A stretch of 64,000 nucleotides of DNA, from the NCBI GenBank assembly GCA_015847255.1, contig JADLZK010008410.1, positions 372,001-436,000 on the forward strand. Reading direction: 5' to 3'. Below are positions 45,057 through 57,980 of this stretch, one piece after another; position 1 is the first letter of the stretch; every line of letters begins with the position of its first letter. Source of the stretch: Hyparrhenia diplandra (taxonomy: Eukaryota; Streptophyta; Magnoliopsida; Poales; Poaceae). Below the pieces are notes generated by a model. The model saw nothing but the letters and a program-made list of their open reading frames with translations, was not told the DNA's origin and searched no databases. A program made the translations under genes and the position numbers.

Positions 45057-46820
45057 ATACTAGCAAATATGCCCGTGCGTTGCAACGGGATACATAATTT
45101 GTTGTGCAGAGGCGTACTTTCCTTTTCTTGCCGTCAGACTCATCGTCACTGCCGTTCTCTATGGCCTGCTCCTCCTCAGCTTGTTTACTCATCGCCGTTG
45201 GTGCCCCTTCCACCGGTAATGACGGCGTACGTCGTGTTAGCGACCGCGCCATTGGCCATCGCTACCGGCTGCTGCAGCTTCTTCCTCTCGCTTCTGTTGT
45301 GATCATTCCGTGCCTTCTCCTCGTTGCGGCCATGCGATGACGAAAGCATCGTAGGCCGTTGCCACCGCCACCGCCTTCTAGTGTCCATATTCCACCGTTT
45401 TCCTTGTCCTTGGTCTCCCTCTCAAGTCTCTTGGTCGCCTCATTGTCGTTGTGATCCTTGTCGACAAGCATGTCCCACACATTTGCATTGGCCAAGTTGG
45501 TAGTCTAACGATCAGTCCAATTCAATCCATGGTAAGTCATATAATTTGATGAATGCTATCCATGATTTCCTCATGGTGACACGGCAGTTCATGTTACTCC
45601 ATTTGAGGGCGCGATCAACACCTTTCATAAGCCGTATGGATCTAATACAACAAAATGAAACACAGAATATACGGAACATAGTCTGGACAAGACAACGCAT
45701 GTACACCCGTCTCTCAGATCAACGGACCATGAACGTACGTCCTCTGAGATGGATCATAGCAGGTGGGCTCGTAGAAATTCAATAAATGGGCCCAATAGCC
45801 TAGTTCTTGTCGGTCCAGCTCAGCTCTGTTGTGGACTCGTTTTGCTGGGTCTTGGCCTCTTGGGCCATGTCTCTCGATCCGACACAATTTTTTTATTGAA
45901 AATAGACATGATTCCTAATTGATATTGTATTGGATTGCGTTTTTCCGGACTCTAGAGGGGTGGGGACGCTGGACAGAAATTTTGGTGAAAAGAATTTTCT
46001 CTCTTTGATTTGTTTTTCTCTTTTCATTCTTTGTGATGTGGTTGCTGGTTTTCTCCACAAAGGTCGCACAGATCGAGGGATTAGCACGGAGGCAGGCCGA
46101 TTAGCGTTTGTACAGGATGTTTAGTTTGTTGTCCAGGACCATGGAGCTCAAGGTTTATTCAACAATCATATCATGTATTTTTATGTCTTCTTAGAGTCAA
46201 ACTTTATAAGATGTCTGGACACAATCTAGTGGCATTTGGATAAGTAGTATGTACACGGGAGGTCTGAAGATGTATCTAGTAATATTGTTGTGCATTTCAA
46301 TTTGTTTTTGTTTTTATATTCGAAGCAAAAAAAGAATTATTCTAGATCATAGAGAAAATATATACATTTTCCAAAGATACTTAGGAGAAAGGAGACCTAG
46401 AAGGCTAGCACCAAGGTCATTTAATTTTCTGTATATATGATCCAAGGTATGTAGCCTTGATTTGCTCTAATTGGACATTAGAATGGTGGTTCATACTTTA
46501 AGTCGATCGGGTTTGGTTAACAAATCCTAACAGAACACGTATGCTATTTTTATCTTTTTCTGTTAAGATTCTCTCCCCTTTTCTCTTTTTTTTTCCTGGT
46601 CTAATCTGATTTGTATTTTCTTTATGATGAGTCCGTTGCACCCTCCAACACCAAGCACGTATCAAAGTTGGACTCACAGCCGCCGGAGGCAAACCCGGCC
46701 ACGCTGAGTCTCTCTTGCTAAGTTGCTAGACCGATCGAGACTTTAAGAAGAGAAAAGGTGAAAGAAAACTATGGTGAAAAAAAGTGGCAGAAATTTTCTC
46801 TCTTTATTAGTAGGTATAGA
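45057..46820 (+). mobile_element. Repeat element 1 with ACTAGCAAATATGCCCGTGC start
   Basis: Starts atactagcaaatatgcccgt then gcgttgcaacggg, and ends tctctctttattagtaggta followed by tagat. The same ends bound 54248-57585. Such ends are very common in grass genomes; I think they belong to a Helitron-like family, but the usual TC start and CTRR end are not convincing, so the class is uncertain. Inside, 45402-45490 carries one copy of a unit (aagtctcttggtcgcctcat, then acaagcatgtcccacac) that is repeated four times in element 2. 45520-45620 is also shared with element 2 (about 54935-55020). Confidence 0.6.
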
Positions 46821-47339
46821 TTTAATAGCACATAGCTCCCTGAGCCACCCTTGTGACCAATGCTTCAGCATATTTCCAATCATGTTTTTTGTGCGATAAC
46901 TATTTTTTTAGTATGCTAAGATCGTGATTTCTATTGATTTTATTGTATGAACAAAGAGAGATATTCTGTGTATTGATTTTAGTTTCAGCTCCGATTGCGC
47001 ACGCTCTGCCATTGACTTGTAGAAATCTAATTCCTCGGAGTGGTTTTTGGACACAAAAGCATGGGAACACCACACCTGGCAAAAGATACACTGATCTTGA
47101 TCAAAGGAATGTGATCTCAGTTGCACAGGTAGCCAGGGATTCACAATAAGGTTACAGAGTTCTAGCCCCAAGCTTGTTTCGTCAAAGGCAAATGCACTAA
47201 TAAGGTGGTTGGTGAGAGCCATGTATGTAATGGCGCCTATCTCATTGATTATCTACATATTGAACATGTATGTATTGATTTAGCACTCTTATCAACTGTT
47301 GAGGGCCATGTATGTATGCAATATAAAGACTAATGATTA

Positions 47340-47445
47340 TCTACATATTCAGCAGGATAGGAGAGAAAGAATAGGACGACGGGGTGGAGGAGGAGGAGGA
47401 GGAGGTGGTGCTGGCGGTAGTGGTGGTGGTGGTCAACGGTTAGGA
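47340..47445 (+). repeat. GGA/GGT simple repeat
   Basis: Runs of gga and ggt triplets at about 47380-47445. Confidence 0.8.
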
Positions 47446-47499
47446 CCTTTCCCTCTCCATCTCTCATGATCACGCAGTAGATGAAGGAAGTAGAACAAG

Positions 47500-48659
47500 T
47501 AGATATAAGATAGGGAGACTATTCTTTATTCATCTAAATATTGACAATTACAACATAGAGCTCCCACATATATATAGTCCTGCCAAGGCCTAAGAGTTTC
47601 GGTAAGAGCCCATATACAAACGGGCTAGGATTAGAATTACTCTTGAGACTTGAATATTCATTCGGGAATATATACCTTAGACTTATTAATACTTAGTATG
47701 AGATTTTCATAATCCACTTTAACTCGCATATTTGTTTTTTATTTGTTTCATTTGCTAGAGATATAGCAAAACATTCATTTCTTCTTAATAGGAGATTCAA
47801 CCTTAATTGCTTTCTTCATTGACCCGATATAATCGGTACAAGCGATTTTGCCATGGACTTTGTTTTTTGGATCCGAGTTCTCATAAGAGAAACATTTGCA
47901 ATTAAAGAGGTAGTGTTGTCGACAATTATTTTCTTTCTCCCAATACTCTCACAATGAGAATATTCTGTCTCTGTTATTTCCCAAACAAGAGATGGTATAT
48001 TGTTCTCGCATACCCAACACTAGTGAGGTGCGCGCTTATTGTGTTGGATGTCATCTTTATGATGATCCTCTTCACGAGGTGCTTAACCTTCTTCGTGAGG
48101 CGTTCTCTTCAAGAGAATGGAGGAGTTTCATTTGTTTTCTATTTAACATGTATACACTAAACTAGAACCCCACATGTGTCCCTCAGTAGATTTTAGATTG
48201 ATAGTATATAACATTTAGTTTACTACTAGTAAACATAGTTTCTGGTTTATAACTTCAAGTTACTCCTCTCATTTCAAAAATATCGACATATGCTCTCGCT
48301 TTTAGGCTTCACAAGAGCATTAGTCAAACTATTGTATGACTTAGTGTGTGATACTATTCCTGCTTCAAGCTTTAAGGAATATTTTCTCTTAAGATCATTT
48401 TCCTTCTATGGAAATAATATTTGGCATTCAAAATATAGGCTTTCTCTCACCCTAATGCCAATATTAGATCATTAATAGCATACTTTAAAATATATCCCCT
48501 ATCATAAGATTAATTCAAATTCATATATCTCCAACTACAAGTGGAGGCCCATTTATGTATGCTATAATTAAATTTATGGGAAATATTCACACACATATTT
48601 CAACATGGGTGTTATTATTCATTATGCAAGTGAGCTAAAATACTTAAAAGTGCACTTAA
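47500..48659. repeat. LTR-retrotransposon-like repeat, short copy
   Basis: Matches 49730-51960 in the same orientation: ttctttattcatct, catagagctccca and gtcctgccaag at the left, then agcaaaacattcatttcttc and acccaacactagtgaggtgc further on. About 1 kb present in the long copy (roughly 49880-50900) is missing here. The right end is interrupted or followed by a foldback MITE at 48660. Confidence 0.65.
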
Positions 48660-48929
48660 GAATGTTCGATTCAGAGAACGTATCATGTGCACACCGGACT
48701 TATATGCAACCAAAGACACTTCTAATCTGGGCCATATGATGTAGATCCAAGGGTTAGGTAATTTTACACTTAACTCCTGCTCTAATCATAATTTTGCAAA
48801 TCCCTCCTCCCACCTCCCTAGTAGTTATCACCTCGTGCCCCTTGGATCTACATCCCGTGGCCCGGATTAGAAGTGTACATGGTTGCATATAAGTTCGGTG
48901 TGCACATGATACGTTCTCGTTCAACATTC
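48660..48929. mobile_element. Foldback MITE, 270 bp, about 90-bp inverted arms
   Basis: The left arm includes gagaacgtatcatgtgcaca, acttatatgcaacca, acacttctaatc and gatgtagatccaagg. The right arm is its inverted copy, leaving a spacer of only about 90 bp. Non-coding and able to fold into one long hairpin. Confidence 0.85.
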
Positions 48930-49729
48930 CTATAAATTTAGGAATGTTCTCCCCTATTATGCACCTAACATAGTTTAAAAAAAAAAACTATTTATCTAGC
49001 TTCGTAATTGTATAGCTAAAAAAAAATATTGATCCAAGTACTCATAAAAAAATGGATCATATACTTTAATTATATAAAATGCTTAAGCGATCGAATTTAC
49101 ATGGAATTTTCTTCTACATTTTCTTTAATTGCCATTAATGCAAAATCTCTTGATGCCTTTTCTTCATGAATTCTAAATCATCATAATTGTGTTATCCACC
49201 ATCTTAATTCCACAATTATTTATCCCATCAAATGGGTTAGTCTTCATTGAGCAATAACTCACTCCCCCGATCTTAGGCTACTTGGCCCTAGACCAATCTA
49301 TTGCTTATGCATATGATGCATCGAAAGCAAATCATTTCTTAGTTCAACGGGAACCATATAGACATAGCGTGCTAGCTAGCCAATTTAATTATGAGGGAAG
49401 CACAAAAGTAGCTACTGGCTACAACTATAGCCGCTATGCTAATATTCATGCAAGAGTGAAGATAGTTGCAGCTCAATGAGATACACATGCGGGTGTAATG
49501 TGGAATGTTAGTATTCGGTCTAACATAATAGATAACAACAAAATGCAAAGCTATGAGCTTACATGCAATTAGTGCAGATAGAGAGAAAGTTAACTTGGCG
49601 GAAGGTACGCAGTGAGAACTTCAAGTCCCGATACATGCACTTAAAGATCAACTTAGGACAACTATGCCTATATATTATCCACATTTCCCTCTATGTCTCT
49701 CATGATCAATTGAGAGATGAAAGAAGTAG
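48930..49729. other. AT-rich spacer, no gene seen
   Basis: AT-rich sequence between the two copies of the retrotransposon-like repeat. No exon-like segment was recognised. Confidence 0.4.
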
Positions 49730-51960
49730 AACAATTAGACACAAGACGGGGAGATTATTCTTTATTCATCTGAATATTGATAATTATAACATAGAGCTCC
49801 CATATATATATAGTCCTGCCAAGACCTTAGAGTTTCGGTAAGAGCCTACATACGAATGGACTAGGATTAGGATTCTCCTTTCTCCTTTCCTTCTAGGATA
49901 GAGTCCATGTGTTTCAAAACACTCCCCCTTGGGCGATTACCACGATATGCACATGCCTCGTTAAAAACTCCATCCGAAAAACCAAAGTGGGGAAAAACGG
50001 TTTTTGGAGAAAAGAGTACATCACATTCGTTAATTGCATTGCACATGTTGTCTCATTAAAAACCTTGTGTGAGAAACCTTCGAGTAAAAACTCACATTAA
50101 AAACCCACATTAAAACCCGCATTCATTAATTGCATTGCACATGTTGTCTCATTAAAAACTCTCATTAAAAACCTTGTGTGAGAACTTTTATTCTTCAAAC
50201 CACACTTTTTTCATAAACGTGTGTAAATAAAAAGTTGGCTCATAATTCTTCTATGAATTATATGGGAGCAATATGCTTCATTCATAAGGACCACCTATTA
50301 GTTGTGCAAAACAAATAAATATTATATTTCAAAGAAATAGATTCTTTCAGAGGATTATGGGGGTAAATAAATTAATATTCAATATCTTCTAGATAGTGTA
50401 TCAAACTTATACTAGAGTTTGGATACTTATAATTAACCCTTAGTGGATTTTCGAATAATATATCTACGAATCTTCAAGATTTTGATTGTACCATTAAATA
50501 ATAAATCCAGCCATGCATTTGGCATTTAGGGGATAATTCACTTGCCAAAACCACCATTATTCTTAAACCTTCTATGGTATATAGAGGATATCAACACTAC
50601 ATTGCTAGCTTTTCATATACTTTCTAAGTGTTTGGATGACACCTTCATGGTGTTTAAGATTCCTCATTTTATTTCTCTTGGGTCTATATTCATTTCAGGG
50701 GATGAATGATGTTTATTCAAGAATTGTAGTAAATCCTTCTTGGATTAATTCCTTCAAGGATGTACTTTTTTTTAGTTAATTAATAATTCTCTCTTATAAG
50801 ATATATTCTCTACTTCATGAGAGATGAGTGATATACACAATGACATTGAGTTATTCACTATAAAATCATTCAATGATTGTAATCCTTCTAGGACATGCTC
50901 TTCTTGAGACTTGAATATTCATTCAGGAATATATATACCATAGACTTTAATACTTAGTATGAAATTTCTATAAGCTGCGATTTATATTTGTCGGGAATTA
51001 TATGGATTTTCATAATCCACTTATTAATCTGCATATTCGATATTCATTCATTTCATTTGCCAAAGATATAGCAAAACATTCATTTCTTCTTAATAGGAGA
51101 TTCAACCTCAATTGCTTTCTTCATTGACCCGATATAATCGCTACAAGCGATTTTGCCATGGACTTTCTTTTCCGGATCCGGGTTTTCATAAGAGAAACAT
51201 TTGCAACTAAAGAGGTAGTTTGTCGACAATTATTTTCTTTCTCCCAATACTCTCACAATGTGAGAATATTCTATCTCTGTCATTTCCCACACAAGAGATG
51301 GTATCTTCGCTCGCATACCCAACACTAGTGAGGTGCGCACTTATTGTGTTGGATGTCATCTTCATGATGATCCTCTTCATGAGGTGCCTAACCTTCTTCG
51401 TGAGGTGTTCTCTTCACGAGAATGGAGGAGTTACATTTCTTTTCTATTTGACGTGTATACACTAAATTAGAACCCACAAAGGCCCCCCGTAGATTTTAGA
51501 TTGATAGTATATGACATTTAGTTTACTAGTAGTAAACACAACTTCTAGTTTATAACTTCAAGTTACTCCTCTCATTTTAAAAATATCCGCATATGCTCGC
51601 TTCGGGATTCACAAGAGCACTAGTCAAACTATTGTATGACTTAGTGCGTGGTACTATTCTGCTTCAATCTTTAAGGAATATTTTTTTGCTTAAGATTATT
51701 TTGCTTCTATGGAAATAATATTTGGCATTCAAAATATAGGCTTGCTCTCCCCCTAATACCAATATGAGATCACTAACAGCATACTTCATAAGATATCCCC
51801 TATCATGGGCTTAATTCAAATCAATATATCTCCAACTACAAGTGGAGGCCCATTTATGTATGCTATGATTAAATTTTATGGGAAATATTCACACACATAT
51901 TTGAACACTGGGGTTGTTATTCATTATGCAAAATGAGCTAGAATACAAGAATCGCCAGGA
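49730..51960. repeat. LTR-retrotransposon-like repeat, long copy
   Basis: Contains aacactcccccttgggcgat, then catgcctcgttaaaaactcc and aaagtggggaaaaa near 49917-50000. That is a phrase typical of the LTRs of plant copia-type elements. No gag-pol motif is visible, so it is probably LTR or non-coding remnant. A shorter relative lies at 47500-48659. Confidence 0.55.
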
Positions 51961-51964
51961 GCTA

Positions 51965-52090
51965 CAGAGGAGGAGGAGGAGGAGATGACGGTGGTGGAGA
52001 TGAAGAAGGAAAGGGAAAATCAAGTAGGAGATGAGGAGAGGAGGGGAGGAGGAGGGGAGGAGGAGGAGGAGGAGGAGGAGGAGATAGATG
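51965..52090 (+). repeat. GAG/GGA simple repeat
   Basis: Long purine tracts of gag and gga triplets, interrupted by gatgacggtggtggagatga. Confidence 0.85.
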
Positions 52091-54247
52091 AGATGGTGCG
52101 GGGGCCGAGTGGGAAATTAGTTATGACTTTAATGCTCATTAAAAATTACACGAATTAAATAATGAAAATGGGGACAATAATTACCAACTATTAGTTAATT
52201 GACATCTTTATTGTAATTATGTATGTTTGAATACATTGTCCATGATGTTGTTTACTGTTAATGGGAGATGACCTGAAATAAATAATTAAAATAGACTCAT
52301 TTCATCCTTAATGGGGAGCTCCGTACCATATGGTTTGGAATATAGATGTTTTTTATCAATATGATTCTTCTCTAGGCATCCGCATTCCTACACGGGGTAT
52401 CGGAGTGACCAGGGTCCGATTCTACGCCCGATTTTAGGCGTGGGGTTCATTGATGGTGGTGGCGGTGAGCGGCTTGACCATGTTCTCCATGTGCTAGGTC
52501 GTGGCTAACTTTGGTTTGGTGGGCCAAATGATGGGCGACTACAATGTGTGTGTGACATTCTATAAAGATAGGGTTTGGAATGACAAGATAGATGATGGGC
52601 ACTAAGTAGGGTGTGGATATTGGTTGGATAGGCACTTTGTGCTTGATCACTTCCTCGTGGGTCAATTGCACTGATTGGTACTAACGATCACTTCCACGTG
52701 CTATGCCAGGTTCAATATTGGTACTGATTTTTGGTTTGAAGCGTTCAATATTGCGGATGCTTTCGCTATAAATTTTGGTGACCTAGCCTATTCGAGGGCA
52801 CCGTTCTCATAGGGCTATATGCTATAAATTTTGGTCACCTAGCCTATTCGGGCACCGTTCTCGTAGGGCTATATGCGGATCTTAAAGAAACCACTGGTGA
52901 TTGTTATATAATTCCTAGCTATATCTACACGGGCCATTTGGTGATACTAAACATTTGTAGTAGTTGCCTTGGGATGCATAAACTATACAAAGTACACCTA
53001 TTCATTATTTGGGATATTCTCGAGGTTCTCAACCATCTTTGCAACTTTTATCTTGATCTTCGACATTATCATTTCGTATGGGGAAATGGCATTGTTCTTG
53101 GTATTGCACTTGCTCTAAGTTGGATGTAGTGGCAGGAGGAGAACAAGGGGCAAAGATGGAGGGCTTCGAGTAATGGAAGCAAATATAGCATTAAAATGAG
53201 AAGAGAGTGGTTGGAAAGGAGGAGGTTATGGCTGGTGGTGGTGGTGAGGGAGGTGGAGGGTGTCATGGTGGTGGTGATGGTGTCGATAGCCGAGGTGGAC
53301 ATGACTGTGGTGGAGGAGAAGGACATTGTTGTTCTATGCCTTGGCTTTCAAACCCCTTGGTGGACACTCGGTGAATAGAATCATAATGACGAATAGAGGG
53401 AAATGACAAGTAGATGAAGAATGATGAATAGAGAAATTATGAATAGAGAGAAATGATAGAGAAAAATGGGGAGCCGACCGATAAACCTCCCTCCCTCCCT
53501 CCTCTCTCTCTTCTCTCTCCTTCCTCCTATTATAAGGAAGGTGAGAGGGGTTACTCTATTATCCACAACAAGGTTGATATTTACAAGAAAAATTGCCATT
53601 ATGGGCCATAAATGGGGCTAAATATCATATGGCTAATCGCTAAATTATACAATTGTGCCAAAGACATATCAGTGGGGATCAACAACGTAAAACACACCCA
53701 CAACAGTAGCTTCTCAGCTATTTAGTTTTGAACGAAGGTACAAAACCCAATAGCTGCATACAACAAGAGCAGTCCTAATTGCAATTCAGATTGTAGTAGA
53801 CACTTTTTTGTCTACACATGAATAGCTTCAAGGCTACTTCATCTCTCCATGGTCTTCAACTTGCGTTCATCTAGCCTTCAATGGATCCCTTTGCTCATGC
53901 CTCATGGTCACGTCCTTGGTAGCTTGCTCCTCACAACGCAGATTGAAGCAAAACATAGAGGTTGGTATTGTTGAAGTAGTTGTAGATGATCATGGCGTGT
54001 CCTTCACTAGCGGCGCAAGCAAGGCAAAGCTTCTAACATAGGGCTGATCATTTTGTCCAATGCGCTCTACGCCAACTCCTCATGGTGGCCCTATGATTCT
54101 CTTTCAAAGAGAATGACCGAGAAGTCAAAGATGCCAAGGTCAACTTATCGACAACAAATCATTGGTGAAAGTAATCGAAGACGGCGATGGAGATCTCATT
54201 CTAAATGGTCACTCGGACTATTGAACCATTGGGGTTCATTTTATTAA
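52091..54247. other. No recognised gene
   Basis: Mixed sequence with ggtggt-type simple repeats at 53220-53320 and a ctcc tract near 53485-53525. Short open frames show no known motif. Confidence 0.4.
52765..52874 (+). repeat. Two-copy tandem repeat, about 56-bp unit
   Basis: The unit starting gctataaattttggtgacct occurs at 52765-52820 and again at 52821-52874 with small changes. Confidence 0.85.
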
Positions 54248-54394
54248 TACTAGCAAATATGCCCGTGCATTGCAGCGGGATACATAATCTGCACCTCCGC
54301 TTCCTCGCTACGATCGATCATGGCGGCGCGTGTGTGCCTCACCTCGGCCGCCGCCACCGCCACCGCCACCGCCCTTCCGTATGCGTATTCTACT

Positions 54395-54895
54395 CTACCC
54401 CGCTCCCTCTCAAGTCTCTTGGTTGCCTCATTGTCGCCATCGGCAAGCATGTGCCACATGGTTGCGCTGGCCAACTTGATCCCGCCGCTCGTGGACGTCA
54501 CAGCCATGCCCATGGGGCTTCCCTGTCTCCCTCTCAAGTCTCTTGGTCACCTCATTGTCATTTGGGATCCTCGTCGACAAGCATGTCCCACACGTCTGCG
54601 TTGGTCCACTTGATCCCGTCGCCCCAAGCCATCACAACCATGTCCGTTGTCTCCTTGTCAAGTCTCTTGTCCCTTGGTTGCCTTATTAGCTAGGATCCTC
54701 GTCGGTAAGCATGTCCCATATGTTTGTCTTTGGCCAACTTGATCCCGCCGCCTCGCCCATGTCATTTGTCTCCCTGTTGAGTCTCTTGTCTCTTGGTCGC
54801 ATATAAGCCGGGATCCGCATCGGCAAGCATGTCCCACACGTTTGTCTTTGGCCAACTTGATCCCGCCGCCCGCGGCCATCATAGCCATGTCGCCG
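54395..54895 (+). repeat. Four-unit tandem array, about 124-bp unit
   Basis: Units begin near 54400, 54525, 54650 and 54775. Each contains caagtctctt-ggt, a variable gatcctcgtcgg segment, aagcatgtcccacacgt, and ccaacttgatcccgccgcc. On the minus strand the units keep phrases such as VWDMLADEDP and EATKRLERET, so the array probably derives from an exon captured and then amplified. Element 1 has a single unit. Confidence 0.8.
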
Positions 54896-55501
54896 ACGGC
54901 AGCAGGTGGTAATCAAGTTATAGGTCAAATCCAATCCAATCCATGGAAACTCATATAATTTGATGATTGCTTCCAATGATTTCCTCATGGTGACACGGCA
55001 ATTCACGTAACACATTTGCAGCCGCCAAATGTAATGTGACATGGCAAATGCGTCTTTGGAAATATCGTTAATTCAAATCAACCGGATCGGCCTTTTCGAC
55101 AATTGAAATTTGAAATTAGATTTAATCTCGATTTTTCGACAAAACCGCCGAGAGCCAGGTGCTTGACTACGGGCGGTACCCTCTTATATTGGCAATGTAT
55201 AGCCTCTCCACGCTTCACGAAACGCGCATGCTCTTCTTCTCGGTTCGGCTCAATCCCAATGACAAGTTGACGGCCCTTCTACGAACGTGACGAGCATCAA
55301 CCCACGAACGTCCAAGCTTATTGCTTAACCATAAGCAGCGATTAAAAGGGGGAGACCAATTAATTATCCAATTTCTCAAACAAACAATTGTTTTTATCTT
55401 TGCTTCATTAATTATTGATTGTATATACTTGTATAGATTCGGGTAGTAGATACGGTGTATCCACCTTTGTGCAACATCCGTCGATGCATTAGTAAAAAAA
55501 G

Positions 55502-57233
55502 GAAAAAGCCTACTTAACACCCTGAACTATAGAGATGTGACTACTCCCTTTCCATCACCTTTAAAACCGTCTAACCAATAACCTAAACCTTGGCATACCC
55601 GTCTAAATCACCCACAGGGCGGTTTTGCCTACGTGGCGTCCGGCAAAGATGAGCGATTTTACTGCGTGGCGTCTTTCGAGGTGGAATGTGATACCGATTT
55701 GGACAAGCGATCGGTGGGCCCCGCTTGTAAGCCCGTAAGGAACCGCCCCGCTCCGGCCTCTATGAAGGAACCGCCCGCCCTCCGCTCCAAGAAGGAAGCG
55801 CCCGCCCGCCCTCCCCTACGCCCGACGTAAGACAACACCATGTCCTCCCCTCGCGCCGCCACAAGCCATAGATTTGAGCACGCGGGACATGGCGTCGGCC
55901 TCCGGTCGGCTGCGTTTTCTCCCGCCAACCCGGCTCCGGTTGTGTTTCGAGATCCGAGACCCGGCAGCCGTAATGAAATCGAGCACCTTGTCGAAGATCC
56001 TGAACATCTCGGCGACATAGACCCTATCCCGGCCGACGGCGAACGCCGCGTGGGGGTCCATGGGCGCATCCGGTGCGTCGACGCCGGCCCACCGGAGCGA
56101 GCTTAGGTCGAGCTCAAGCCTTCTCGCACCACCTTCTCCCTCCCGGTTCCCGTGGCGGTCGCACCATGACACGCAGCGAGCATGAAGAGCGGCAGCGCAG
56201 CTCACGGCCGTCGGCGTAGTCGCGGAGGCACGGTGGTCGGCGAGCGTGCGGATGACGACCCAAGAGCCCTCATCCGGGATGGTAGGCGATGAGCGTGTCG
56301 ACTCGCGAAGAAGCGAGAACGCCCGGCCACGACGGACGGCCGGCCGGGCCAGCCCCACGTCGGTGGAAACCCGGCGATCTCGACCCACCTGTCGACCAAT
56401 GGGTCGTATATCTCCCCGGACACCGATGGCTCGTCCGGCGGCCGCGCCTAACCGACGGCGGCGATGGCGAGCCTCGGCCGCCATGACGAGACAAGCGAGG
56501 TCGGTGGGCGACTTCGATGTCCTCGTTCGGCATGTCCCTAAGTCGGGCGCGAGGAGAGCCGTCGCGGGTCCTACCACACGGCGGCGCCGCCGAACCAGAA
56601 CTTACCCGCGCGGACATTCTTCTTCTTTGCGGCGTGTGGAAAATGCACGGCGGTGGCGAACATCTCAAACACGCCCAAAGACCGGGCGAGACCGCGGCGT
56701 CCTCATGGGCGCCTTCCGCCATGAGCCGACGAGGGTGAACACCCGGCACTCCCGCGTGCGTCTTCACCTTGCCGCTTCTTTGTTTGCCCTTTGCCGGCAT
56801 CCAAGCCACGGACGGGCCATCGACGACGTAAAGGTCATCCCGACGCCGGCGGCAGAGAACAAGAACCTCCCCAGGCCCATGCGCCCGACAAGGCACCACC
56901 CGTGGCCACGTCGGAGCGTGCACGGCGGGTGCAGGGGCGGTTCCTTCTTGGAGCGGAGGCGGGGCGGTTCCTTCCCGGAGAATTTGGAGCGGGGGCGGTT
57001 TTTACGGGCTTACAAGCGGGGCCCACTAATCGCTTATCCAAATCAGCATCACATTCCACCTCAAAGACGACGCCACGCAGCAAAACCTCCATTTGGACGC
57101 CACGTAGGCAAAACCGCCCCTGGGGGTGATTTAGACGGTATGCCAAAGTTTAGGTTATTGGTTAGACGGTTTTAAAGGTGATGGAAAGAGTAGTCACAAC
57201 CCTATAGTTCGAGAGGGTTAAGTAGACTTTTTC
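55502..57233. mobile_element. Pack-MULE-like element with long inverted repeats
   Basis: The left 55502-55830 and inverted right 56925-57233 match over about 310 bp: gaaaaagcctacttaacacc, tccatcacctttaaaaccgt, ctaaccaataacctaaac, then gaggtggaatgtgat and gtgggccccgcttgtaagcc. Long terminal inverted repeats around captured exonic sequence without a transposase is the Pack-MULE pattern. The flanks are A-rich, so a 9-bp target duplication cannot be judged. Confidence 0.75.
55835..56925 (-). pseudogene. Kelch/F-box-like gene fragments carried in the Pack-MULE-like element
   Basis: Minus-strand segments read SGEIYDPLVDRWVEIAGFPP (about 56420-56360), WACLRCSPPPCIFHTPQ (about 56675) and VYVAEMFRIFDKVLDFITAA (about 56020). 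These resemble the kelch repeats of plant F-box/kelch proteins, which choose substrates for SCF ubiquitin ligases. The segments lie in different frames with stops between them, and no F-box is seen. Treat as captured, decayed coding sequence. The kelch assignment rests on the YDPxxxxW-type motif and is moderate. Confidence 0.5.
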
Positions 57234-57980
57234 AAAAAAAAAAAAAGAAAACTTTGTTCGATCTGTAACCTATTTTTTTTAACCGAAAAGCGGGTGAGTT
57301 GTTCAGGTTAATTGATGGACTCCTTTTAACTCAACAAAAAACTCCAACCTCGATGCGGTCGGACAAAATAAGTTGGGAGGCCGACAATAAGAGGAGAAAT
57401 AAAAGAGCCGAAGAAAAAAAAAGGGTGAAAAAAAAAAAAGTATCTAGGGTGGGCACGTGTACGGACTGAGATTTCCAATTCTATATTATCTCGTTTGGTA
57501 GAAAAATTGATGAGAAAAAAGTGGTAGTACTGAAATACTAAAATTTTTTCTCTCTTTTTATTAGTAGGGTACAGATATAGATATAGATTTTATTTATTAT
57601 TATATTATTTTGTGTATATATATGTTTTTCATTACATGTTATATATATTTATTAAGTAAAGGCAAAGTGAGCTCCTTGTTGCTTTTATGTTGTTTCAGCA
57701 CTTATCTTTTGAGGCGACGGGGCAAATAGAGCTGAAACCAGCACGGCGCGCCCTTCATAGTGAACATCTACCTGTTCTTTTCTTCTTCTATATAAAGACT
57801 GAAACTGTAGTCTTTTAGAGTTCTAAAGACTCCATTCTAGACCTTTTGTTTTCTAGACCACGTTTTTGCACATCAGTGATATACTTTGGTTCTTATAATA
57901 CTACAGCAGCGTTTTCTAAACCTCCTTCCGTTCCAGCAGCGTTTTATCCTCCCCAAGCAAACATGGGATTCATCAGAGTA

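Larger units (their letters stand above)
54248..57585 (+). mobile_element. Repeat element 2, related to 45057-46820, with nested element
   Basis: The left end atactagcaaatatgcccgt and right end ctctctttttattagtaggg match element 1. The left interior contains a four-unit tandem array, and the right half contains a nested Pack-MULE-like element (55502-57233). Both elements share the atccaatccatggaaactc / catataatttgatgattgct region after the array. Class uncertain, as for element 1. Confidence 0.6.

Noticed and set aside
45057..46820. Firm assignment of these elements to Helitron
   Set aside because: The expected TC start and hairpin plus CTRR end are not clear in both copies, so the class is left open.
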